From Gemmatimonadota bacterium (lineage in GTDB: Bacteria > Gemmatimonadota > Gemmatimonadetes > Gemmatimonadales > Gemmatimonadaceae), in the NCBI GenBank assembly GCA_016704465.1, contig JADJAD010000001.1, positions 558,001 through 622,000 of the forward strand: 64,000 bases of DNA. Reading direction: 5' to 3'. Shown one piece after another: positions 35,749 to 44,628 of the stretch. The notes under the pieces are model-generated. The model worked only from the letters and a program-made list of their open reading frames with translations, did no database searches and was not told the origin of the DNA. How positions within the stretch are numbered: the stretch's first letter is position 1; every line of letters starts with the position of its first letter. The position numbers and the translations under genes were made by a program.

Positions 35749-36732
35749 TCAGGGCATCTTCGCGCGCTCGGCGCTCACGCGCTTGTCGAGCGCGCGGCGT
35801 GCCGTCTCGGCATAGCGACGGCACGCCGACGAGTCACGCAGGGCATCCCGCGCGCCACCCTCGCGCTTCGCCAGTCGATCCCACATCGCCGATGCATCGG
35901 GATGCGGGGTCAGGAGGATGTCGCATCGCACCTGCTCGAGGGCGGCAAAGCCGGCGGCGAAGTCCTCGAGCGCGCGTGGGTAGTCCGCGCTCTTCGTGAA
36001 CAGGAAGTCGTCTGCCGAGATCGCCGACTGCGAATCTCCGTAGACTAGCGACAGGCAGCGATGGCCGTCGCACGACCTCCACGTCCAGCTCGTCCCGCCG
36101 GGCGTGTGGCCGGCCGTGGCCAGGGCGTGCAGCGTGAGATCACCCACGCGCACCGAATCGCCGGCCGGAATGGGACGAACGCGAGCCACGGCTGCAATCG
36201 GGAAGGCAATCGCATACTGGGGGTCGTCGCGCCCGACCGTTCCTCGCACCAGCACCGGGGCCGAACGCGAGCTGGCGAAGACCTCGCCCCCCGAGAGGCG
36301 CTGCAGCTCAGCAAGCCCGCCCGCGTGATCATAGTGCACGTGCGAGTTGACGATCGCCCGGATGTCCTCGAGCCGGAAGCCAAGCGCGCGTATGCTGGCG
36401 GCGATCAGCGGCGCCGACTCCGAGAGCCCGCCATCGATGAGGACGTGCCCGTCGCTCGAGGTGATCAGGAGGGCGGTGAGTCCGCGCGTCCCCACGTAGT
36501 ACGTGTTCCCATAGATGCGAAACGGGGCCTGCGGCGTGTTCCAGACGGCGCAACTGGAACAGTTCGGCGTCACCTGGGCCGGGAGCGCGGCGCTGGCCAG
36601 GAGCGTGGCCGCCAGCAGCGTGGCCGCCAGCAGCGAAACCACCGTCCCCAGACCACGCGACCAATCGTGCCGGCGCGCCTCGCCAGCGTGCTGCCCGGCG
36701 GTCGTCAGGTGTCCCCCCTCGATGCAGCTCAC
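35749..36732 (-). CDS. subclass B3 metallo-beta-lactamase
   Basis: The 327-residue protein from GTG 36732 has a signal-like segment (30-52, repeating LLAATLLAATLL) and the B3 zinc motif HVHYDH (H131, H133, D135, H136), then H209 in TAGHTPGGTSW and H277 in TPHPDAS. The GHTPGGTSW and late HPDA boxes are typical of subclass B3 enzymes. Environmental B3 enzymes often hydrolyse penicillins, cephalosporins and carbapenems, but activity here is unproven. The GTG overlaps the stop of the VTC-domain gene by four bases (GTGA), placing it last in the CotH-DUF4956-VTC operon. This is an uncommon context for a beta-lactamase. The N-terminus before the hydrophobic run is long (about 29 residues). Confidence 0.88.
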   Translation of the reverse strand: MSCIEGGHLTTAGQHAGEARRHDWSRGLGTVVSLLAATLLAATLLASAALPAQVTPNCSSCAVWNTPQAPFRIYGNTYYVGTRGLTALLITSSDGHVLIDGGLSESAPLIAASIRALGFRLEDIRAIVNSHVHYDHAGGLAELQRLSGGEVFASSRSAPVLVRGTVGRDDPQYAIAFPIAAVARVRPIPAGDSVRVGDLTLHALATAGHTPGGTSWTWRSCDGHRCLSLVYGDSQSAISADDFLFTKSADYPRALEDFAAGFAALEQVRCDILLTPHPDASAMWDRLAKREGGARDALRDSSACRRYAETARRALDKRVSAERAKMP

Positions 36733-37445
36733 GCGCCCTCCGCCAGGCGTTCCAGTGCGTAGCAGTACTTGGAGAATCGTCCGTGGCGCTGGGGGAGCCC
36801 CCGCAGCATCCCGGCGGCATCGCGCTCCCGCGCCGGGGCCATCTTGCACTCCACGACCGAAAGGTCGCTTGCCCGACCGGCGCCGGACAAGCGCAGGTGC
36901 CGGCTCCGTCGCTGGTCAGCGAAGCGTAGTCCACCGTCCACGGTCACGCGGATCTCCCCGTCGGCCGTGGCAAAGTAGTGGCGGAAGTACGACGTCACGA
37001 GGATCGGCATGCGCAGCAGGTGCACCGCGCTGCGCTCAGCCGGCAAGACAACCTCGGCAAAGCGGCGCGGCAGCTCTCGCACGTCCAGCGAGGCGAGGTC
37101 GAGGGCGCCGAGCGCGTACTGGGACTTCCAGCCCAGGTGGTTGGCGCGATGCTTGAGCTCCAGCGTGAGCGGCGTGGCCGGCGTGAGATCGCCATACCAG
37201 CGCAACCGCACCTTGATGCGCTCGCTCACGCCCGCGTTGCTCTGGTGGAAGCAGCTGTAACTGGCCGAGTCGAAGTACAGCGACGACACCTGCCGAGGCG
37301 CGTACTCGCGACGCAGCGCGGGCACACGGGCGCGCACGAGGGCGACGGCGCCCCGCTCGGTCATGGAAGAAAGCAGGAACTTGAACTCCCGCCGCCCGTG
37401 ATGGGGGACGGCGGCGGCGAGCGCCGCCGAGAGCCATGCCCGCAC
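36729..37445 (-). CDS. VTC-domain (polyphosphate polymerase-like) protein
   Basis: The 238-residue protein matches the VTC tunnel domain seen in bacterial proteins near CotH and DUF4956: REFKFLL at the start, VSSLYFDSASYSCF, KVRLRWYGD, LELKHRANHLGWKSQ, RVTVDGGLRF and VVECKMAP. The basic and acidic residues of these strands line the triphosphate tunnel in yeast Vtc4. Whether the bacterial proteins make polyphosphate is unproven. It starts two bases after the DUF4956 gene stop and its own stop overlaps the metallo-beta-lactamase GTG. Confidence 0.87.
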   Translation of the reverse strand: MRAWLSAALAAAVPHHGRREFKFLLSSMTERGAVALVRARVPALRREYAPRQVSSLYFDSASYSCFHQSNAGVSERIKVRLRWYGDLTPATPLTLELKHRANHLGWKSQYALGALDLASLDVRELPRRFAEVVLPAERSAVHLLRMPILVTSYFRHYFATADGEIRVTVDGGLRFADQRRSRHLRLSGAGRASDLSVVECKMAPARERDAAGMLRGLPQRHGRFSKYCYALERLAEGA

Positions 37446-37447
37446 GT

Positions 37448-38128
37448 TTATGCCGTCGACAGGCGGGACTCGTCGTGCACCGCCACGTTGGTCTGGGGAT
37501 ACAGGCGACGCACCTGGGCCGAGATCCGTGGCACGGCCTCCGGCTCCGGGAGCTCGGCCTCGACCGTGACGTGCATCGAGTCGGCGTGATGCTCGACCCG
37601 CATGAAGTGCACGCGACGCGCGTGCGCGCGCAGCGCATCGCCCACGGCAGCGAACGCCGCCTCGCCGTCGGCAACACCGGCCAGGTCGAGCGACACGAAG
37701 ACCTGCGCCGCCGAGGGCTGTCGCGAGGTACGGCGAGTCACGGTGATCACCACCAGAATCAGCAGCACCACCGCCGCCGTGAGCCGCAACTGGCCCGCCG
37801 CCACTCCGATGCCAGACGCGATCGTCAGGAAGATGTATGCCAGTTCCTCGGGATCCTTCACCGGCGTGCGGAAGCGCACGATGGACAGCGCCCCGACCAA
37901 CCCCAGCGACAGCGCGAACGACGACTTGACCGTCGTGATCACGAGAAACGTGGTCAACCCCACGAAGGGGAGCACCGGCCCGAATCCCTGCTTGCCCGTC
38001 AACGCACTGCCGAAGCGTCGGTAGTGCAGGAAGATCAGCGTGGTGAGGATTACCTCCACGCCGAATCCCTTCAACGGCTCGCGAAGACCGGCGAGGTACG
38101 GGGCGAGCAGGGTCATGACGGTCGACAC
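37448..38128 (-). CDS. DUF4956 membrane protein
   Basis: The 226-residue protein has an N-terminal membrane half with four hydrophobic segments and the signature KSSFALSLGLVGALSIVRFRTPVKDPEELAYIF (about residues 68-101), followed by a cytoplasmic ferredoxin-like tail. DUF4956 genes recur beside VTC and CotH genes, as here. The function is unknown, though the cluster suggests phosphate transfer at the membrane. The spacing to both neighbours is short (13 bases from CotH, 2 from VTC), consistent with one operon. Confidence 0.9.
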   Translation of the reverse strand: MSTVMTLLAPYLAGLREPLKGFGVEVILTTLIFLHYRRFGSALTGKQGFGPVLPFVGLTTFLVITTVKSSFALSLGLVGALSIVRFRTPVKDPEELAYIFLTIASGIGVAAGQLRLTAAVVLLILVVITVTRRTSRQPSAAQVFVSLDLAGVADGEAAFAAVGDALRAHARRVHFMRVEHHADSMHVTVEAELPEPEAVPRISAQVRRLYPQTNVAVHDESRLSTA

Positions 38129-38141
38129 GTGAGGAACGCTC

Positions 38142-39449
38142 CTACGGAAGGTCTGCGGTCAGGTGCAAGCGCAACTGCTGGGTAAGGATCTCCGGCCGGC
38201 GCGTGAGGAACGTTCGCGCCAGCGACTGATAGCGTACGTCGGTAATGCCGTGCGCGGCCGCCGCACGCTCGTAGTCGGACAGCGTTTCGTCGAGGAAGCC
38301 GGCGGTCACGAGGGAGTCGCGCGCCCGAACGAAGCGACGGGCAAAGTCCTGCCGGAACGGCTCACTGGTCGTGAACAGGTGCTGAAGGATGATCTTGCGG
38401 GCCTCCGTCTCCGGACCGGGCGCAGGGCCGAACAGCCAGTTCATGTGCAGCGAGTCCGAGGAACCGAGTTCTCCATCGAGTCGGCCGAAGCTCATGTCGT
38501 AGTCCCACCCGATCCAGAACCACTTCGGCCCGGCACGCGAGGGATCGTGCACGAGCGTGCCCTGCGACAGGTCGCGCGTACCGCAGAACAGGACGCTCAA
38601 CAGCCAGTCGGACAGGTTGTCCAGATCGACGACTTCACCCACTCGCTCCATTGTCCAGCCAGACCTCGGCCCGAGGCGCTCGCGCAACTCGGGCAGCGGC
38701 CCCTCGGTGCGCAGGCGCTCCCGGTCAATCGCATCGCGCAGGTCGTAGACGCGCAGGGAGTCGCTGCCGAGAACCCGCTTCAGCAGAGAAGGACTCAGGT
38801 GCTCGCTCGTTACATAGGCCTGCGGCGCAGCACCGTTGAGAACCAGTGACACGGGCGCAGTCGCCGCCGTGCGCACCCCCAAGCGGCGGGCAATCGTGTA
38901 GCTGATCGGGTTGATGAAGCGAAACGGCAGTCCGCCGGTGTCGGGACGCACGTCGCCGTGCAGCACCAGCGTCTCGTATCGCGCGTTCCCTTCGAGGCCG
39001 ACCTCGCTGCTGCGCGGCGGAGTCGCCCCGAGCGATGAGCGGAAGAACAATCGCAGGCTCTTGGCCGGGAGAAAGCGACTGCTCCCGCCATGCACGCGAA
39101 TCCCAACCGGGGACTCGAAGGTCAACTGGCCGTTGGTGAGAAACGCGGCACGTCCGGGCCGTTCCCAGCGCCGACCGCGTCGACCGGGATTCTCGTAGAT
39201 CTCGGCGAATTCGTCGCGATCCATCTCCAACACCACGACGTGCGGACGCGAGAGGACCGAATCCGGCACCGCCCGCAAGTCGACGTAACGCGACTCGGCA
39301 CGCCCGGGCTCCGTGTCCGACGACGCCATTGCTGACGCCGAAATGGTCGCGACAACGCCCAGAGCCAGCACATTGCCCACCATCCGCGGACGGGAGCGAT
39401 GCCCGCGCCCGTGCGTTACGGTCGGTGATGGTGTCTCGTGCGTCCACAT
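38142..39449 (-). CDS. CotH-type spore-coat-kinase-like protein
   Basis: About 435 residues with an N-terminal hydrophobic leader (near VGNVLALGVVATISASAMA). CotH features are visible: VVVLEMDRDEFAEIYEN, GIRVHGGSSRFLPAKSLRLFF, RYETLVLHGD, WFWIGWDYDMSFGR and DNLSDWLLSVLFCGTRDL. CotH proteins are atypical kinases that phosphorylate secreted proteins in Bacillus; the Asp of WDYDMSFG and the Lys of PAKSLRLFF are the expected catalytic positions. The exact start is uncertain (ATG 39449 or 39383), as neither has a good ribosome-binding site. It is first in the operon. Confidence 0.83.
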   Translation of the reverse strand: MWTHETPSPTVTHGRGHRSRPRMVGNVLALGVVATISASAMASSDTEPGRAESRYVDLRAVPDSVLSRPHVVVLEMDRDEFAEIYENPGRRGRRWERPGRAAFLTNGQLTFESPVGIRVHGGSSRFLPAKSLRLFFRSSLGATPPRSSEVGLEGNARYETLVLHGDVRPDTGGLPFRFINPISYTIARRLGVRTAATAPVSLVLNGAAPQAYVTSEHLSPSLLKRVLGSDSLRVYDLRDAIDRERLRTEGPLPELRERLGPRSGWTMERVGEVVDLDNLSDWLLSVLFCGTRDLSQGTLVHDPSRAGPKWFWIGWDYDMSFGRLDGELGSSDSLHMNWLFGPAPGPETEARKIILQHLFTTSEPFRQDFARRFVRARDSLVTAGFLDETLSDYERAAAAHGITDVRYQSLARTFLTRRPEILTQQLRLHLTADLP

Positions 39450-39810
39450 CGGCAGGGGTCCAGCAGGGTGGGGTGCGACGGGCGACTGACCGAAGGAGTG
39501 ACGGTGAACGCGCGTGTCGGCTCCCGGGGCGTCGTACGCACCGCACGCACCACTCCCCACACTTCCCGCCCGCGCTCGACTCCTGCGAAGGACGTCGGAG
39601 GATTCGACCGCGTAACAATTCTATTCATCCCACATTCATGTGGAAGAGCCGAGTTCGCCCGATTTTCGTCCGTGCGCCCCCGGGGCGAGTTAGCGACCGC
39701 TGGAGGGGGCGCCTCGCCGGGACCGTCGTCGCCCGTATCTTGTCGCAGCGTATGCGATCACTGCCGACACCGACCACCACGCCGGCTTCTCCGACCACCA
39801 GCCCCAGCGC
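39450..39810. other. 361-base divergent intergenic region (CotH operon / RidA)
   Basis: No gene seen. It contains the palindrome and promoter described at 39618-39645. The rest is GC-rich. The patch 39610-39650 is visibly more AT-rich than its surroundings. Confidence 0.6.
39618..39645 (-). promoter_or_regulatory. candidate promoter with a 14-bp palindrome for the CotH operon
   Basis: On the minus strand TTCCAC (39645-39640) and TAGAAT (39623-39618, 5 of 6 to the -10 consensus) are separated by 16 bases. A perfect palindrome CCACAT-TC-ATGTGG (39630-39643) overlaps the -35 and spacer, where a repressor would block transcription. The element points at the CotH gene about 170 bases away. It is read by eye, and no transcription start is known. 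Confidence 0.5.
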
Positions 39811-40206
39811 ATGAGCCAGCCGAGCCATCACCCCATCCTCGCCGCCAACCTCCCCGCCCCGGTCGGGCCGTATTCACCCGGCATGGGCTTCGAGCGCCTC
39901 GTTTTTGTCTCCGGGCAGGGAGCCGTTGATCCGGCGACCGGCGAGCTGGCCGGTCCCGACGCCACATCGCAGACCGAGCAGTGCCTGAAGAACCTGCAGG
40001 CGATCCTGCGGGCGGGCGGATCCGACCTGCAATACGTGCTGCGCTGCGGCGTCTTCCTGCTCGACATGGCCGAGTTCAAGGAGATGAACGCCGTGTACGG
40101 GCGCTTCTTCGGTGATCATCGCCCGGCACGAACGACCATCCAAGCGGCCGGCCTGCCGCGCGAAGGGCTGCGAGTGGAGATCGATTGCATCGCGTATCGT
40201 CCTTAG
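39811..40206 (+). CDS. ridA: RidA-family reactive imine/enamine deaminase
   Basis: The 131-residue protein shows the RidA (YjgF/YER057c/UK114) pattern: APVGPYSPG, LVFVSGQGAVDPATGEL, QTEQCLKNLQAIL, and the key Arg in PARTTIQAAGLPREGLRVEID. RidA hydrolyses 2-aminoacrylate-type imines released by PLP enzymes. It lies 112 bases upstream of a class III aminotransferase fusion, where imine release is expected. The symbol follows the archetype; paralogues Rid1-7 cannot be fully separated by eye. The conserved Arg supports deaminase activity. Confidence 0.9.
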   Translation: MSQPSHHPILAANLPAPVGPYSPGMGFERLVFVSGQGAVDPATGELAGPDATSQTEQCLKNLQAILRAGGSDLQYVLRCGVFLLDMAEFKEMNAVYGRFFGDHRPARTTIQAAGLPREGLRVEIDCIAYRP

Positions 40207-40318
40207 GCGTGCGGCACCGCCAGCGACTCGTGCGGCACTGTCCGCCGCACCTCGCGGCCCGCGTATCTGCCAGACGGTCGCTATCGCCACCTCCCCGCCC
40301 CATCCCGTGTCGTTCCCG

Positions 40319-43300
40319 ATGACCGACCCGATGCTGCACTGGTCCGCCGTGCTCGCCGACGCCTGGGGAATCGACGCCCAGCTCCAGCCGCTCGCCGGTG
40401 AGTTTGACCTGAACCTCGGCGCGACCGCCGCCGACGGGCGTCACTTCGTACTCAAGGTCATGCGCCCTGGCTGCGACGCGGCGTTCGTGGAGCTGCTGTG
40501 CGCGGCGCACGCGCACCTGCACGCGCACCCACGCGACGGGCTCCTCACTGCCGCGATTGTCCCCACGCGCGAGGGGGCAGCGTGGTGCGTGCGCCCAGAC
40601 CCCGGCGGGCACGACCGGATCCTTTGGCTGCTCACGCGACTGGACGGGGTGGAGTACGCGCGATTCCGCCCGCACTCGCTTGGTCTCATCGAGGAGCTGG
40701 GCGCGGTCGTCGCACGGCTGGACGGGGCGCTGGCCGACTTCCAGCATCCGGCCATCGCCCGCGCCTTCAAGTGGGACCTGCGCGAGGCGGGGTGGATCGG
40801 CGACCAGCTGCATGTGATTGACGACGGCGCACGCCGTCACCTCGTGCGCAACATCCTCGATCGCTACCTCGTTCTGCGTCCGGCGCTGCTCGCCGAGCCG
40901 GTCACCGTGCTGCACAACGACTTGAACGACTGGAACATCCTCGTCGCGCGCGACGCGAGGGGGTATCCATTCGTCGGCGGGATCGTGGACTTCGGCGACC
41001 TCACGCTCGGTCCGCGGATCGCCGAGATCGCGATTGCCGGGGCGTACGTGGTCCTGGACCATCCGACTCCCGAGCGCGCGCTGGCAGCCTTGGTGCGCGG
41101 CTATCACCGGCACACATCCCTGACCGGAGCGCAGCTCGACCTCGTCTGGCCGTTGGTGCTCACACGCCTTGCCGTGAGCGTGACCAACTCCGCGCAGATG
41201 CGACTCGAGCGCCCCGACGACCCGTACGTCGTGGTCTCCGAGGCCCCGGCGTGGCGCTTCCTCGAGCGCTTCGCCCGCGTCCCGGCGCCCCTGGTCGCGG
41301 CGCGGCTGCGCGCCGCCTGCGACCTGCCGCCGAGCGATGGCGCCGAGCGCGTGCAGCGCTGGCTCGGCGAGCAGCGGGGCAGCTTCGCGCCGGTGATGGG
41401 AATCGACGTGGCCACGATCCCCACCGGGTCCCTCGCGATCGGCTCGACCAGCGCCCCGCGCGATCCAACGGGCATGACCGACGACGAGGCCCGCACGTTA
41501 GGCATGGCGGCCGGGGTAGGGCCGACGTGGGTCGGAAGCTACGGCGAACCACGTGCCGTCTACACCGCCCCCGCCTTCCGCTCGGGGCCTGGCGCCACCG
41601 CCGACCGTCGCAGCGTCCACATCGGCGTGGACGTCTTCCTCCCGGCAGGGACCGCCGTGCAGGCGCCGTTCGACGGCCTCGTGGATACGGCGGAATACCG
41701 CGAGGCGCCGCTGGACTACGGCGGCATGGTGGTCCTGCGCCATGAGACGACCGAGGGCGACCCCTTCTGGACGCTGTACGGACATCTCGCCCGCGCCAGC
41801 GTGTCGTCGCTATTCCCCGGGCAGCGACTGCTTGCCGGCCAGCGTTTTGCCGAACTCGGCGCCCCCGAGGAGAACGGCGGGTGGGACCCGCACCTGCACC
41901 TGCAGCTGGCGATGACCACCGCGGGCATGGAGCACGACTGGCCCGGCGTCGCCGACCCGGACGACCTCGAACTCTGGCGCGCCGTCTGCCCGAACCCGGC
42001 CGCACTGCTCAACCTGGACGACGCCGCCGTCGCCTATCGCCCGATCGACGTGGAGGCGCTCGGCAACGAGCGACGCGCGCACTTCGCCAGCAACCTGCGC
42101 CTCAGCTACCGTGAGCCGTGCCTCTTCGTGCGCGGGTGGAAGCACTACCTGTACGACGAGTGGGGACGCGTGTACCTCGACGCCTACAACAACGTCCCCC
42201 ACGTGGGGCACGCCCACCCGCGCCTGCAGGCGGTGGCCAGCGACCAGCTCGCCCGCCTCAACACCAACACCCGCTACCTGCACCCGGCACAGGTCGCGTT
42301 CGCCAACGCGCTGCTCAAGACGATGCCGGCGCACCTGACGCACGTCTTCTTCGTGAACAGCGGGAGCGAGGGGAACGAGCTGGCATTGCGGCTGGCGCGC
42401 GCTGCCACCGGCGGGCGCGACATGGTGACCCCCGACCACGGCTACCACGGCAACACCACCGGCGCCTACGACCTCTCGGCCTACAAGTTCAACAAGCCGG
42501 GGGGCGGCGGTCGTCCCGACTGGGTCCAGCTCGTCCCCGTGGCCGACACGTACCGCGGTGCACATCGCGGCGCCGACGCCGCCGATCAGTATGCGGCGTA
42601 CGTGGACGAGGCCATCGCGCGCATCCGCGAGCGAGGGGGGCAGCTCGCCGGCTTCATCGCCGAGACATTTCCCAGCGTTGGCGGGCAGATCATCCCACCC
42701 GTTGGCTACCTGCAGGGTGTCTACGAGCGCATCCGGGCGGCGGGTGGCGTATGCATTGCCGACGAGGTGCAGACTGGCCTGGGGCGATTGGGCGAGTACT
42801 TCTGGGGCTTCGAACAGCAGGCCGTTGCCCCCGACATCGTCGTACTCGGCAAGCCGCTCGGCAACGGGCACCCGCTGGGCGCCGTGGTCACCACCGCCGA
42901 GATCGCGCGCCGGTTCGACAACGGGATCGAGTTTTTCTCGACGTTTGGCGGGAGCACGCTGTCGTGCCGCGTGGGGACCGAGGTGCTGCGCATCGTCGAG
43001 GACGAGCAGTTGCAGGAGAACGCGAGCGTGGTCGGGGGGGCGCTCCTGGATGGGTTACGTGCGGTGCAGGAGAGATGTGCGCTGATCGGCGACGTGCGGG
43101 GGATCGGGTTGTTTATCGGGGTTGAGCTGGTAAGCGATCGCGAGACGCGCGCGCCGGCGACAGCGGCGGCGAGCTACGTCGTGAACCGGCTGCGTGAGCG
43201 GCGGATCCTGATCGGGACCGAGGGGCCGGCCGACAACGTGCTCAAGATTCGTCCGCCGCTCACGATCGGGCTCGAGGACGTGCAGCTGATCGTTGAGGCG

Positions 43301-43330
43301 CTGGGGGAGGTGTTGGAGGAGTGGGGGTGA
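40319..43330 (+). CDS. kinase-like APH / M23 peptidase-like / class III aminotransferase fusion
   Basis: A 1003-residue three-part protein. Residues 10-330 are an aminoglycoside-phosphotransferase/hydroxylysine-kinase-like domain with VLHNDLNDWNILV (near 197) and GGIVDFGDL (near 223). Residues about 430-560 are an M23/LytM-like domain with HIGVDVFLPAG, WTLYGHLA and DPHLHLQ. Residues about 595-1000 are a class III PLP aminotransferase with the PLP Lys in VLGKPLGNGHP (near 843) and IADEVQTGLG. This organisation is known in some bacteria; the two terminal domains resemble hydroxylysine kinase and phospho-lyases that eliminate phosphate from O-phospho amines. No signal peptide is present, so the M23 part is probably not acting on peptidoglycan. 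Confidence 0.9.
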   Translation: MTDPMLHWSAVLADAWGIDAQLQPLAGEFDLNLGATAADGRHFVLKVMRPGCDAAFVELLCAAHAHLHAHPRDGLLTAAIVPTREGAAWCVRPDPGGHDRILWLLTRLDGVEYARFRPHSLGLIEELGAVVARLDGALADFQHPAIARAFKWDLREAGWIGDQLHVIDDGARRHLVRNILDRYLVLRPALLAEPVTVLHNDLNDWNILVARDARGYPFVGGIVDFGDLTLGPRIAEIAIAGAYVVLDHPTPERALAALVRGYHRHTSLTGAQLDLVWPLVLTRLAVSVTNSAQMRLERPDDPYVVVSEAPAWRFLERFARVPAPLVAARLRAACDLPPSDGAERVQRWLGEQRGSFAPVMGIDVATIPTGSLAIGSTSAPRDPTGMTDDEARTLGMAAGVGPTWVGSYGEPRAVYTAPAFRSGPGATADRRSVHIGVDVFLPAGTAVQAPFDGLVDTAEYREAPLDYGGMVVLRHETTEGDPFWTLYGHLARASVSSLFPGQRLLAGQRFAELGAPEENGGWDPHLHLQLAMTTAGMEHDWPGVADPDDLELWRAVCPNPAALLNLDDAAVAYRPIDVEALGNERRAHFASNLRLSYREPCLFVRGWKHYLYDEWGRVYLDAYNNVPHVGHAHPRLQAVASDQLARLNTNTRYLHPAQVAFANALLKTMPAHLTHVFFVNSGSEGNELALRLARAATGGRDMVTPDHGYHGNTTGAYDLSAYKFNKPGGGGRPDWVQLVPVADTYRGAHRGADAADQYAAYVDEAIARIRERGGQLAGFIAETFPSVGGQIIPPVGYLQGVYERIRAAGGVCIADEVQTGLGRLGEYFWGFEQQAVAPDIVVLGKPLGNGHPLGAVVTTAEIARRFDNGIEFFSTFGGSTLSCRVGTEVLRIVEDEQLQENASVVGGALLDGLRAVQERCALIGDVRGIGLFIGVELVSDRETRAPATAAASYVVNRLRERRILIGTEGPADNVLKIRPPLTIGLEDVQLIVEALGEVLEEWG

Positions 43331-43354
43331 GGGGGTGAGGGGGTGAGGGGGTGA
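43323..43354. repeat. four perfect 8-bp tandem repeats at the fusion gene end
   Basis: The unit GGGGGTGA occurs four times. The stop codon of the aminotransferase fusion (43328-43330) is the TGA of the first unit, so later units lie past the gene. Slippage here would not alter the protein unless the first unit changed. Confidence 0.9.
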
Positions 43355-43378
43355 GAAGACTTGCGCCGCAGTGCACGG

Positions 43379-44566
43379 CTATCGCTTGAGCAATCGTGCT
43401 CGCGTCCCGGTGAATCCCGTGAGATACAGCGTGTCCCCGACAATCACTGGTTGCCCGTGGAAGCGTGTGAAGTCCTCGCTGGGCAGGTCGAGGTTTGGTC
43501 GCGTCCACAGCGCGGTTCCTGATGTCAGGTCGTACGCCACGGCGAAGCCCGAGTGGCTGATGATGGCAAGATTCGGTGCCAGCGCGGGGGGATCGAGCGC
43601 TGCCCCGGATCCGCGTGTTCGCCAGAGTTCTGCGCCTGTGCGTGCCGCGTAGCACACGACCGTTCCATCGTCCGACGAGACCACGACTCGTTCCGCGTTC
43701 GCGGCCAGCAGGCGACGATCGTCATAGGGCCCGGTGCCTGGACCAGAGGGATCGCCCGGGGGGGAGTGGATGCGAGGAGCCACCCAGCGCACCGCGCCGG
43801 TTGCATAGTCGTGGGCGAAGATGCGGCCATCGTCCTGTGCGGAGAACACCAGGTCACCGCTGCGGGCGACCCGTGAAAAGCACTTGGAGCTCTGTCCCGG
43901 GAGCGCTGGGGTGTAGTCGTATCGCCAGAGCAGCGCGCCCGTGGCCGCCTCCAGGGCGAAGAGCGAGCCCGTAAAGGGGGCGCTCCTGAGATTCACGCCG
44001 CACACAAAGAGCGTGGAATTGATCAGGGTGGGGCCGAACGCGAGCAAGGCAGTGTCGGCACTGAGGAGCCGCACGCTCCAGAGCACGCTTGCGTTGTGGG
44101 CCGCCAGTCGCTGCACCAGGCCATCGTGGCCGGCAACGAAGAATGTCGTGCCGTCCGTCGGGATTGTGCGTGTCCCTTCAGCGCCCTCGAGCCTGGATAA
44201 ATGCCAAAGGATTTGGCCCGTGGACGCGCGAAAGCCGAGGACGTCGACGTCGCCGACCGCGACGACCTCTCCGGCCACCGCGATATTCTCGCCATTCGGA
44301 AAGCCGTTGCCGTACTTCCTGCGCCACAGCTCCTCACCGGTGTGCGCGCGAAGGGCCAACAGCTCCCGGTTCCCGCTGACCGCATAGATCACGTTATTCG
44401 TGCTGTCGAAGCCAGGCGTTATGGCGCTCCCGGGTGTCGATTCCTTCCAGATCCAGTCGGAGTCTGCCGCCGTGTCGCCGGGCCGGTCCACGTCGAGCGA
44501 CTGGCGGCACGAAGCGGCAGCCAACGAGAGGAGCAATACGGTGATATGCGGTACGAATCGCGTCAT
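43379..44566 (-). CDS. PQQ-binding-like beta-propeller lipoprotein
   Basis: The 395-residue protein has a lipoprotein signal (MTRFVPHITVLLLSLAAASC, Cys20) and a propeller of repeated PQQ-like blades: GNRELLALRAHTGEELWRRKYG, GFRASTGQILWHL, ALEAATGALLWRYDY, AHDYATGAVRWVAP, CYAARTGAELWRTRG and AYDLTSGTALWTRPN. The recurring (A/T)TGxxLW motif marks the propeller, but no catalytic or PQQ-binding residues identify an enzyme. It may be a BamB-like scaffold. It follows the secreted lipase-like gene by about 60 bases and is probably the last gene of the operon. Confidence 0.87.
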   Translation of the reverse strand: MTRFVPHITVLLLSLAAASCRQSLDVDRPGDTAADSDWIWKESTPGSAITPGFDSTNNVIYAVSGNRELLALRAHTGEELWRRKYGNGFPNGENIAVAGEVVAVGDVDVLGFRASTGQILWHLSRLEGAEGTRTIPTDGTTFFVAGHDGLVQRLAAHNASVLWSVRLLSADTALLAFGPTLINSTLFVCGVNLRSAPFTGSLFALEAATGALLWRYDYTPALPGQSSKCFSRVARSGDLVFSAQDDGRIFAHDYATGAVRWVAPRIHSPPGDPSGPGTGPYDDRRLLAANAERVVVSSDDGTVVCYAARTGAELWRTRGSGAALDPPALAPNLAIISHSGFAVAYDLTSGTALWTRPNLDLPSEDFTRFHGQPVIVGDTLYLTGFTGTRARLLKR

Positions 44567-44628
44567 GACATCGTTCGTTGCGAGGGGAATGACCTGCCGG
44601 CCGTGCGCCGGCAGGTATCCTCCCTCAG

